Notes under the pieces: model-generated
What the model was told of the DNA's origin: nothing
Seen by the model: only the letters and a program-made list of their open reading frames with translations
The model's database searches: none
Assembly: GCF_964204865.1 (NCBI RefSeq)
Contig: NC_135251.1
Location: 29,984,943-30,048,942, forward strand
DNA: 64,000 nucleotides
Direction of reading: 5' to 3'
DNA from: Styela clava
Taxonomy: Eukaryota > Chordata > Ascidiacea > Stolidobranchia > Styelidae
Part shown: positions 12,861-25,135 of the stretch, in pieces
How the letters are laid out: each line of letters begins with the position of its first letter
Numbering within the stretch: position 1 is the stretch's first letter
Program-made: the position numbers and the translations under genes

Positions 12861-13768
12861 CGAGCTGAAATGACGATGCAGTTCGTATGAAATAAAGATA
12901 GCTGCAACATGGATACACAAAATCTCGTTAATGATCTATTGTTTAGATTAAAACTAAATTAATAGGAAATGAAAGAGTTCAATTTCCTGTAGGTAATGGA
13001 ACAAGTGATAGTTCGGCCAGAAGTTAACAACAATTTACGAAGCATTTCTTGTCTATATTTGCAAATTATGAAAAAATACAATACTTTTGATCCCTAGAAT
13101 AATGAGTACTAAAATAGGATAAAGCTACCGTAAATAAAACAAATCACACAATAATTCACAAATAGGCAGGTACGAAAATATTTGATTGAAGATATAAATT
13201 ACTGCACATAGATTTCAAAATGACAACAAAAATAATCCACCCTGTAAATATCCTTTGAACATAACAATAATATTAATATCCACAAGCATTCATTTGCCAT
13301 TTTGCAATCAATGAATGTTAACTAAATTTGTATACAAAAGCACTTTAACTGTGGTCTACTGACTTATACAGTTATTCTGAGTACGAATATGCTCTCATTT
13401 AAATAAAGTTGAAGACAAAGTTTATAAACAAATATACGTTGACTACCGAAGAAACAAAATTGTTATTTGTGAACAAATATTACATGATTATGTGCATTGT
13501 TGAATTTTCAATAATAAAAGAGTATTATCGATCCAAATCTAGACTACAACATGCTGCTGATATTACTCTGCGGTGCATAATTACATACAAGAATAAGATG
13601 GGCCTAGTACAGTAATTTAACTTTGTGCTGCCGAAAATATCAATATAAAATAAATACACAAAAATTTGAGATCCAATATCTTTTTTGCCTTGAATTTCTA
13701 TCATAGAGAATTGAACTGGCAGAGGAACTAACTAAGATGTCTTTTCATTGACACACAATGGTTTGATA
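12861..13768. other. Intergenic, presumably including the CMPK1 3' UTR
   Basis: AT-rich, with short open frames only. The right part should be the 3' UTR of the minus-strand kinase. I see no independent gene. Confidence 0.5.
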
Positions 13769-16050
<2,282 letters not shown>

Positions 16051-16740
16051 TTAATGTTACTTGAAGTATCAAAAATCAATTGCAAGAAGTTAATCTGCTG
16101 CTATGGGTATTGTGGATTTCTCTTAATAATTATCATGTTAATTATGCTTTAATATTTCTTGCATGGTCTCAGTCAGCCAAGAAACTATTTGGACTCTACT
16201 TGAATACAGAAAGCTGAAATGGTCAAAATTTTGTGTGATAGTCTGAACATTACGAAAATCTTATTCCCGAATTTAAGATTTGGTTTAAATTCGTATTTCA
16301 GTATTTAGGAATAATCCAAATTTTAGGCAAACACTATAAACCAATGAAACACCACTGCAATAAATACGCATATGAAAATGAGATGCTAGTATTTTATGTT
16401 CCATTAATTCCCTAAGTTCTGTAGTATAGTAGTAATCTCTGCTAGTTAAATCACGATGAAATGATAAAGACAGAAGCGTAAATGAGATCCTAATTACTTT
16501 TTGCAATTTTTTTTCCTAAAATGTGTTGAACCCAGTAATAAGAAAACAATATTCATCATATCAAATTAAATGTTACCATCCAATATATTTTCCTTCCAGA
16601 TATCAGTACGTCACATGATTTTAGCATCAGTGGTATCCATTCCAATTACAGAATTAAAACACAGCATCAAGCAATTAAAACATGCATTATCCATTTCAGC
16701 ATTTTGATAGAATTAAAGATGTTTAAGTTATTAGAAAGGC

Positions 16741-17056
16741 AGAATCATAGGGATAGGATAGGATTTACATATTTATCCCGGGGGACCACGGCCTCTCGTC
16801 CGGTTACCATTCCAAGTCGGGTATGGGATTAGTTTTTACTGTATTGTTCGTTTTCGGAAGCATGGACTTGGTGGTGGAGGAAGCCGTAACCGACCAGCGG
16901 TTACGTGAACCACCCAACGACGGCGAGGAGTCCAGCAATCCTCTCGCACATAACCATCCCTTCATGGGATTTGAACCTGCGAACCCACGCAGAGTAATTA
17001 GAGGTGCGGTGTCGAGCGTATTCCTAACGCTTAGCCCGTTGAGCCACACCGTCATA
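16741..17056 (-). mobile_element. tRNA-derived SINE, family A, best-preserved copy
   Basis: On the minus strand it starts near 17056 with GGTGTGGCTCAACGGGCTAA (box-A region), then AGGTTCAAATCCCATG (box-B consensus GGTTCRANTCC), then a body with GAGAGGATTGCTGGACTCC and GGTCGGTTACGGCTTCC. It ends in a tail near 16745 reading AATATGTAAATCCTATCC. Other copies or fragments in this window: 12605-12860, 44068-44262, 52488-52636, 40600-40895, 61590-61795 and probably 10390-10550 and 35855-36100. It is too long and divergent after the tRNA part to be a functional tRNA gene. Confidence 0.88.
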
Positions 17057-17272
17057 AATTCAAAAGTTTTGAAATAGGCTACCAATTAGCAAAATTATCA
17101 ATGATAGGTTTCTGGCTTTAGATGGGTAAATAAATGTCACTTTTTAGACCCCCTGATCTTCCAATTTCAATTCTGCACCCTATACCGGTAGATGTAGAGT
17201 AGAGTCTAAACTTTTTGTTTGCTGTCCTGTCCTATCTGTTACCGGTACAGTACTTTTAATTTTAGTACCGTA

Positions 17273-17915
17273 CCAGACTGGATTCCATGGCAGATGCACG
17301 CCCGAGGGCGCTAGCGCTCCACAAAAATGCACGCGAGCGAATTCAATTTTGCACGCCGAAAATTTGCAATTGCTCACCAATGTAAATCGGTTTAGATAGT
17401 TTTTTAATCAATAATCTAGTAATATAAAGATGCCAAAAAATTATAACTTTACAATTGTCGACTAATACTTGCTTGCAAGATTTGGCCTGATCGAAAAATG
17501 CGAAGCAAAAATCACCATATCGTGTTGAATGATAGGAATTCCGTGAGAAAAATCGCCTCCTCACCGACGCTGGCCAGTTATGGCTCTGATTCAGCGTATT
17601 TTTAAAACAATAATTTTACACGGATGTACTGAACAGTACCGGTATCTAAAGTCGCACAAACACTCTCAAAATTAGTGACAAAATATAGAAATGATGTTTT
17701 GGGGGTCAAAGGTCAAACGTCCATTTTTTGCTATGATCCAACTCATTTTTACGCGGATGTATTGAGAGGTATCTTAGGTCGAAATCAGTTTAGCGGGCGC
17801 AGTTGTTTTGCACGCCGTGAACTATAATTGCACGCCAGAAATTCTTATTTGCACGCGGGAATTTCTGATTGCACGCCCGATTTCTCGTTCGAAAAGGCCA
17901 TGAAATCCAGACTGG
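17273..17915. mobile_element. hAT-like MITE, 643 bp, perfect 8-bp TSD
   Basis: The left end is CCAGACTGGATTCCATGGC and the right end is the inverse of CCAGTCTGGATTTCATGGC (19-bp TIR, two mismatches). The flanking 8-bp duplication is perfect: GTACCGTA at 17265-17272 and 17916-17923. Seven same-direction copies of TGCACGC occur at about 17295, 17328, 17350, 17809, 17829, 17850 and 17870, clustered near both ends at roughly 20-22 bp spacing. No protein is encoded. Confidence 0.92.
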
Positions 17916-18173
17916 GTACCGTACTTGTTTTTATCAACTTTTATCATCTGTTATGCTCATTATGGCACTATGGAGTCGAAATAATCTTTAATCAATTATA
18001 AAACATTATTACCTAATTCTACAAGTTCTATTTCTTTGAGCAAAAGCAATCATATTGAAAAAAAATTGTCACGATACATTCAATATATTAAAATTAGTGT
18101 TAAGCGGATTCCTCCCCCGAAACCGCATCAATCTGTCTAAGTTACAACTTCTGTAATCTTGAGTGAAAATAAA

Positions 18174-18299
18174 ATGACACGTTTCGCCATTCTTTGCTCT
18201 TTGTTGACATCTTACGCTTACGGTTATGACATCGCAAACCAAACATTCTTCAATATGTCTGAATGCAGGAATGTGGATGATTCTCGTTGCGTGTGAGTA
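18174..18299 (+). CDS. Small ORF with signal-peptide-like start, 41 aa
   Basis: A complete ORF begins at ATG 18174 and ends TGA 18297-18299, 16 bases before the CIAO3 ATG. Its start, MTRFAILCSLLTSYAYG, looks like a cleavable signal peptide; the rest has two cysteines and two N-glycosylation sequons (NQT, NMS). A strong splice donor, GTGAGT, lies at 18293, so it could instead be the first coding exon of a secreted protein whose other exons I cannot find, or an upstream ORF in the CIAO3 leader. No family is recognised. Confidence 0.35.
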
Positions 18300-18315
18300 A
18301 AGTAACTGAGGAACA

Positions 18316-19779
18316 ATGGCTTCTAAGTTCAGTGGTGCTCTTCAGTTAACTGATTTGGATGACTTCATTGCACCATCGCAAGAATGTATCAAGCCGACAC
18401 AGATTAAAAAGCCTTCAGTTGTATCGCTAAATAAAGGGATAAAGAAGAAATCAAAAATAAGGCTGGATGATGAAGGTAATTATGTTGATGCGGCAAATGA
18501 ACAAATCAAAACTTTGCAGAAAGCTGAAGTATCTTTGAGTGATTGTTTGGCATGCAGTGGATGTGTTACATCTGCGGAGTCTATTCTTGTACAACAACAT
18601 AGTTTTGAAGAGTTTTATAAGGTTGTTTTGTCGAATAAATCTGAAAATCATAAAAGATATATTGTTGTTTCAACGTCTCCCCAAAGCAGAGCATCTTTAT
18701 CTGCTCATTATGGACTTAGTCTTGAAGAGACTGCACTATTTTTAAGTAATTTCTTCACTAAAATTGGTGCAAATTTAGTATTGGACACTGCATATTTTCG
18801 CCAATATGCACTTGATGAATGTAGGAAAGAATTTATTGAATCATTTCAAAACAATGCAAATTTGCCAATATTGACATCAGCATGTCCTGGCTTTATTTGC
18901 TATGCTGAAAAAACTCATGGTAAACTTGTGATTCCACATTTGAGTAAAGTGAAATCACCACAACAAATTGCAGGATCTTTAATCAAAAGTATAATTCCGA
19001 GTGTTTCCGAAAACTCACCAAGCTCGGTATATCATGTGACAGTAATGATGTGTTATGATAAGAAATTAGAAGCAACAAGAGAGGACTTTTATAATGATAT
19101 TTATCGAAGTAAAGATGTTGACCTCGTTCTTGCAACAACCGAGGTTCAAACTATGATTGAAAAAGAATCCATCTCTCCTAAAGACCTATTATCATTGGAT
19201 AACCATACCACTCCTGATGTTTCATCCATTCATAAAGAATTACGGAAAGCTTTGTTAGCTCCATCAAATCTTATTAGCAATGCTGGTGGTGGTTCGGGAG
19301 GATTTCTTGAATACATTTTCAGGTCAGCTGCTAAAGAACTTTTTAATAAGACTGTAGACAAGATCGAATACAAAACAATAAGAAACAATAAAGATTTCAG
19401 AGAAGTGATTCTTAATGATGATGATGGTAATGTTCTTCTACGCTTTGCATGTACATATGGATTTCGTAGCATTCAAAATTTGGTGCAAAAAATGAAAAGA
19501 AAAATGTGTAAATATCACTATGTAGAGGTTATGGCTTGTCCATCAGGTTGTCTCAATGGCGGTGGACAAATTAAAGATCCCAAACTGAGTAGAGATGAGC
19601 AAAAAGAACATCTTGCACTTATTCAGAAAAAATATGACGAAGTTGAACCTCAGACTGAACTCCATGATGTACCTTCTCTTGCTGATAAATTCTCTGCAAG
19701 TGATTTGGACATGATATTGTATACAAAATATCACGCATTAGAAACAGATAATGCGATAGGGCTGGGTATTAAATGGTGA
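18316..19779 (+). CDS. CIAO3: Cytosolic iron-sulfur assembly component 3 (IOP1/NARFL/Nar1 family)
   Basis: 487 aa in one uninterrupted exon. It bridges early and late steps of cytosolic Fe-S protein assembly, holding two [4Fe-4S] clusters and contacting the CIA targeting complex. The N-terminus MASKFSGALQLTDLDDFI is nearly the vertebrate sequence. Cluster ligands: C24 (SQEC), C77, C80 and C83 (CLACSGC) for the N-terminal cluster; the hydrogenase-like site uses C near 190 (SACPGFICYAEKTHG), C near 245 (CYDKKLEA) and two in ACPSGCLNGGGQ near 408-412. The C-terminus ends GLGIKW with the conserved last Trp. Oddity: the usual VMPCYDKK is VMMCYDKK here. Lack of introns contrasts with its neighbours but the gene looks intact. 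Confidence 0.97.
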   Translation: MASKFSGALQLTDLDDFIAPSQECIKPTQIKKPSVVSLNKGIKKKSKIRLDDEGNYVDAANEQIKTLQKAEVSLSDCLACSGCVTSAESILVQQHSFEEFYKVVLSNKSENHKRYIVVSTSPQSRASLSAHYGLSLEETALFLSNFFTKIGANLVLDTAYFRQYALDECRKEFIESFQNNANLPILTSACPGFICYAEKTHGKLVIPHLSKVKSPQQIAGSLIKSIIPSVSENSPSSVYHVTVMMCYDKKLEATREDFYNDIYRSKDVDLVLATTEVQTMIEKESISPKDLLSLDNHTTPDVSSIHKELRKALLAPSNLISNAGGGSGGFLEYIFRSAAKELFNKTVDKIEYKTIRNNKDFREVILNDDDGNVLLRFACTYGFRSIQNLVQKMKRKMCKYHYVEVMACPSGCLNGGGQIKDPKLSRDEQKEHLALIQKKYDEVEPQTELHDVPSLADKFSASDLDMILYTKYHALETDNAIGLGIKW

Positions 19780-20624
19780 TGGAATGCTTTTAAATCTGAT
19801 TTGTTATAATATGATTTCTTATAAATATAGAAACAGCGCAATACACATATTACTAACTCCATTAGTGCCTACTCGTTTGGATAAATATTCCAGCAATATG
19901 TGCAACCTTGTTTTCAACTATGTGAGCTGTGCTTTGAACATATACTGTAAAAAATATAGTATTGTTCTGTTTGCTAATCTAATTTTGTACATTATATTAG
20001 TTTTATAAATGTGCCATAGGCGATGCCACCTTGAATAATGTTGATGATCTGTTCAATTTAGATTTTTCAATGTCAACATGTATTATGTTCCCTTCTATGG
20101 GACAATTTCCGTATATTTAATTGATACTCATAATATTGTCTAAACAACAGTTTTGATATGAATAATATTCATATGTATGGCTTTTGTGGGTGCGAAGGTG
20201 GTTGGAACGTTAATGTGAAATATTTTAGTTTTAAACCCACCTCGTTGAGGGTGTTATAAATTTGGCACATATCAGAAATAGTCGTCCCATATCAGTGGTT
20301 GCTTTTGCAGATCCTTGATAGGGTGAAGATGTGACAATACCTTGTACACTATATATATATACAATAGCCATTTATATCAATGATAAAAAAAATTCTCATA
20401 CTGAATTTTCAATATATTTGTTTGATCTCTTAATTTATTTCATGTATTATGATTCATAAAAAGAACATGAATGCCATTTCCGGTTTTCAGCAGTTAAGAT
20501 ATGTTTTCAATAATCATTGATTGGGATATTTCATTGTAAGAACACTCTATCTTTAAATGTAAATATGAAAATCTATGTTTTTTTTTTGACTCAAAGCAGG
20601 TGTAAAATTACTTTTTATATTTTG
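19780..20624. other. CIAO3 3' UTR and ALG6 upstream region
   Basis: AT-rich, with no further conserved ORF. It presumably contains the CIAO3 polyadenylation site and the ALG6 promoter; I cannot place either with confidence. Confidence 0.5.
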
Positions 20625-23600
20625 ATGATGGATTTACTATCGGAAAGGTTGTTCACGATAACTGTTCCCTTTGCTGCTATTCTTATACGTTGGCTTGTGA
20701 GTACAGGATCTTATTCAGGTATTTCAAATCATGAATAGCCTATTGATATTCTTTATATGAGTTTACTAGAATCAGCTAAAACGTTGGGATTTGTGTTGGT
20801 CAGAGTGTTTATCTTCTATTACGTACAATCCTTGCCAAAATATGGCCATCTCCATTATATTTACCCAGGTAAGGAATTCAATTTCTAGGTAAAAATTTTA
20901 TATACAAGTTATTTCTGGTATTCTCAAACTTATAATAAATTTGTTATTGAAAAGCACCAAATTTTTTACTTTTTTTTTTTTCTACTGGCAAATTCATCTA
21001 TGATAAATTATATTTTAGGTATGCACAAGCCCCCCATGTATGGTGACTATGAAGCACAAAGGCATTGGCAGGAGATAACTGTAAATCTTCCAACTTCAGA
21101 TTGGTACAGAAACACAACTGATAACGATTTAATGTATTGGGGGCTTGATTATCCTCCACTCACAGCATATCATAGCTGGGCCTGTGGAAAAGTGTAAGCT
21201 GCAATTTTTTGATGTACTATTGTATTTGAGATTATTTGTAACAAATTTTGTTTTTGTCAAGACTTTTCAAATTAGTTCAATTTTAAAATGGTATTCGAAA
21301 GAAGCTAATAGTTGATCATGAATTTGTGATTCCATTATGTCACAAGATGTTTGAACATCATTGTCATAATTTTCTGTACCATTTATGTTAAAAATATGCA
21401 TTAGCCGTGCATAATTATATAATCAGAAATAGTTGGTACCTCTAACTAACATCCAACATGCTTTTCTATGTGTAGGGCTCTGAAGAAGGTTGATGTAAAA
21501 TGGGGCTAAATATAAAACTTGTCTATTTCAGTGCAAGAATTCTGGATCCAGATTGGGTTGAACTGCATCAGTCTCGTGGGACAGAAGGATATTATCATAA
21601 ACTCTTCATGAGATATACTGTGCTTCTGATTGACATCTTACTATTTTTCCCTGCAATTTATTTAGTCTTTATTGAAAAAAATAGAAGCCAATACTCAAGA
21701 CATGTCGCATTGCTTGTGGCATTGTTTTATCCAGGAATAATTCTGATTGACTATGGACATTTTCAATATAACAACATGAGTCTTGGATTATTTATATTTG
21801 CTGTTTATTTCTTACAATGCAATCAACAAATACTTGGTGCGATTTTGTTTTGTTTGTCTTTGAACTACAAGCAAATGGAACTGTATCATTCAATACCATT
21901 TTTCTGTTTTCTCCTTGGAAGATCGATGCAACATGGAATCATATCAGGGTAACTGGCTCATCTACATTATAAATTAATACATACCGTAATTCCATTGACC
22001 ACATTGGGTATTATTCATGAAGGTTTTTTAAATAAATATGTAATAATAATTATATTGTGGATATAAGTATCATAAATTGCATTATTTTTGTATCAAACTG
22101 ACTTGTTCAAATTCAACTCTTCAAACATGCATAGTTTAATTAAAAACATTAAATTTTTATTTATTTTAAAATGGAAATTATATCATAAAATATTTGATTT
22201 TTGAGAATAATTAATTATGAACCCTACATTCCTACTTTTACTCTTTCCCAGATTCTACAATGTGTCAAAGTTAGGATTGACAGTCATTGCAACATTTGCT
22301 CTATGTTGGCTCCCGTTTCTTACTTCTGTTCAATCTGTTGAAACTGTGCTGGGACGATTGTTTCCTGTTGGACGAGGATTATATGAAGACAAAGTAGCCA
22401 ATGTTTGGTGTTCAATTTCACCAGTAAGTTTATTACCAGTTCAAATATTTAATTTTTAGATTTGGTTGATGATATCTTCCCCAAATACAAAGTCGTAAAA
22501 TCTACATTGCCTACTGGTCAAAGCGTAAATCAAATGAAAATATTATTTTTGTACGAGTGCATGAAATTTGTCTTTATTTTGTCATGATCTTTATTACAAG
22601 GTATGATTTAAAATATAAATATAGTATATAGCTCTTTTCTGTGATTTAGGTTTTGAAGATAAAAGAACTTGTACCGGCAAATCAAGCAATATACATTTGT
22701 ATTATTTCAACACTTTTATCATGTCTTCCATCATCAATTCAGTTATTACGAAATCCAACAATGAAAGCTTTTAATTTTTCATGTGTAAGTATAAAAAACT
22801 GCATATTAAAATTATTATTCAAATCCTAAATATTACACCACCATGAAAAATATTTAGTGGCACCGAACATATCATATTAAAGACGTTGATTTAATCTTGG
22901 ACTGTTTGTTTCATTGTGAATAAACTAGGACCAGTAACCAGTTTACAGTAGTCTAAGACAAGGTTACAAGTCATGCGACATCATGAAGCATCAATGCGGA
23001 GTTCTGCTCAAAATATCGAGATTCATATGTGAATATATTCTCAGACATACCTTGTTTGAACTCTGCCAATACCTTTAAATTCATTTCAGTAAATACTTGA
23101 CAGTGTCAATTGGACATTCATTTTTTATATTTACAGGTTATCGTGTCTCTGGCTTTTTTCTTATTTTCTTTTCAAGTTCACGAAAAATCGATTTTGATTC
23201 CAGCTGTGTAAGTTATTTTTGTTTTGTGCATACTGCTGTTTTATTGGAAGAGGTTGTTGCTACTGCCAGAGTACACATTCATTGTGTTCTAAACTTTTGG
23301 GAATCATGAAAATATTTATAACAAAGTTTTTCTGGCAATCCTAACAGACCTTTGACATTCCATCTTCACTTTGAAGCAAATTTTTAGTTTAAACACAAAA
23401 ATCTCCTAAGAAGTACTTTTGACCATGTTACTGACCTTGAATATTATGGTAACTATATTTTTCAGATCTGCAGTTTTAATTTACAACAATGCACCTTTTC
23501 TTGTATCATGGTTCCTCCATATTTCGGTGTTCAGTATGACACCATTGTTCATGAAAGACGGATTGATGCTTCAATATTTTGCCACAAGATATATGTTCAT

Positions 23601-24854
23601 GCTAATTACTTATGTCGGAAACAAGGATTCATTGAAGCCAAGTTCCAGTATGATTAAAACTGCTCGATTTCTTAGTTGCAATATTGTGTCATCTTCAATG
23701 GTTTCAGCCATTTTACAGTTCAAGGTATGTGCTGTCCTGTGCAACAGGGGTGTGCAACCCTAATTACAGGAGGGCCAAATACAAGTAAATGGGAGAAGCC
23801 ACGGGCCGCACCTAGAAACTCTACCTACGAAAAATCCAACTTCTGAAAATTCATCTCGTAAAAATTTTGATTTGGCTAACCTAAGATTTTCTACACACGA
23901 AAAGCCAAAAATAGAAAACTCAAAAAATGCATGTAGTGTTATCTGTTTATTCAAGGTTAATTTAATGCAGGGATGTCCAATTTAATATTCGAATATCGTT
24001 TTTCGTGTTAAATAAATACCGAATATGGCGCACATATCTTAGCAGTTTGCACACTCCTGCTTTAAAGCTTTGTTTTTTAAGTTTTTACTCTTCACTAGAT
24101 GTATTTTCACTAGATTTAACTTCACTAGATGTATTTTTTGTTCTCTCTCTTTTTCTATCCTATATTGTTCAAATTGTGAGTATAATCTTAGATGCGAGTA
24201 TAAGTATCATAAACAAAACGAAATGGGATTTATGCAATGGGGAGGAAAAAGTGAACATCTTCGTAATATCATTGATAGATGATGTTATCGCACAATAATT
24301 ATTTATGTAGTATAAGACAGGTGGAGTAGTATTGGGATAAACTACAGGTTACTCAATAATATTGATCGCACATTTACAATTGTAGGAGGAATAACAATCA
24401 TTTGTTTTACATTTGTCTTGAATGCATTAGACTCATAGATTAGATAATTTCAGGGTAAAAAAACAACGCAAAGACTTGAAGTTCAAGAAAGTTACCAAAA
24501 TTTCAAATACTTTTGAAGTTACCGAATTCTGCTAGATTTTTGTTTCTAAACTTATTCTCGTTTGAAAATATTGCATTGATATTACGCATCCTGTCGTCCT
24601 CATTATTATTATTTTAACAAACTGCATCTATATTCACAATCAAAATTATTTTTCAGATGTTTTTCTCCACTGTCCTTGCTGATCTTCTAACGTTGTGTCT
24701 AATGTTTGTGGAGCCACCAGGAAGATTTCCTGATTTATGGCCTGTTTGCATATCAATGTTTTCATGTTTGCACTTCTCAGGCTGTCTTGTATTTTTTACT
24801 TGTATGCAGCTCTTATGCAATTCCACAACTACGAAAATGAAAAAAACATCTTAG
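20625..24854 (+). CDS. ALG6: Dolichyl-P-Glc:Man9GlcNAc2-PP-dolichol alpha-1,3-glucosyltransferase
   Basis: Adds the first glucose to the lipid-linked oligosaccharide in the ER lumen before N-glycan transfer. Eight exons: 20625-20718, 21019-21193, 21532-21948, 22252-22423, 22650-22784, 23137-23207, 23466-23724, 24657-24854. All phases match; the sum of 1521 nt gives 506 aa against 507 in human. Diagnostic stretches: [20 protein letters not shown] in the first lumenal loop (the Asp of GDYEAQ is the catalytic base in GT-C ALG6), [71 protein letters not shown] and FQVHEKSIL. It is a multi-spanning ER membrane protein. ATG 20625 is followed at once by a second in-frame ATG. ALG8 is excluded by the GDYEAQRHW and YEDKVAN context. 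Intron 7 carries a hAT-like insertion. Confidence 0.97.
23745..24059. mobile_element. hAT-like MITE in ALG6 intron 7
   Basis: It starts CAGGGGTGTGCAA and ends with the inverse of CAGGAGTGTGCAA, 20 bp downstream of the ALG6 exon 7 donor. The flanks (CTGTGCAA, CTTTAAAG) do not match, so the TSD has decayed or the two ends come from different copies. A further CAGGGATGTCCAA terminus-like string at 23967 suggests a second insertion inside it. Confidence 0.55.
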
Positions 24855-25001
24855 TCTAATAATATGAAATATTTTTTGGTCATAGAGATGCTTTAGAAAG
24901 CCAAATCATAGCCATGAAAATCTGTAACGTAAAATTTCTTAAAATCTGTATCGTAAAATTTCTTAAAATATGCACATATGAAAATATGCACAATAGACAA
25001 A

Positions 25002-25007
25002 AATAAA
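25002..25007 (+). terminator. Poly(A) signal for ALG6
   Basis: AATAAA about 150 bases after the ALG6 stop, in AT-rich sequence ahead of the transposon cluster. Motif only. Confidence 0.5.
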
Positions 25008-25135
25008 TAACACAATGCTAAGCAAAGGACTTAACATCGTTAATGTCAATCATTTTTTGATTGCCTTAACTTGTGTTGGTTATTTGCAAGAGATGGGATA
25101 GTACGACTGCATAGTACGACTTCGCCACTCTAAAT

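Noticed and set aside
16970..17056. tRNA gene candidate on the minus strand
   Set aside because: A and B boxes are present, but no complete cloverleaf is evident and the sequence continues into a repeated SINE body.
20517..20624. Longer N-terminus for ALG6 from ATG 20517
   Set aside because: The added residues have no counterpart in ALG6, whereas the ATG at 20625 gives the family's usual length.
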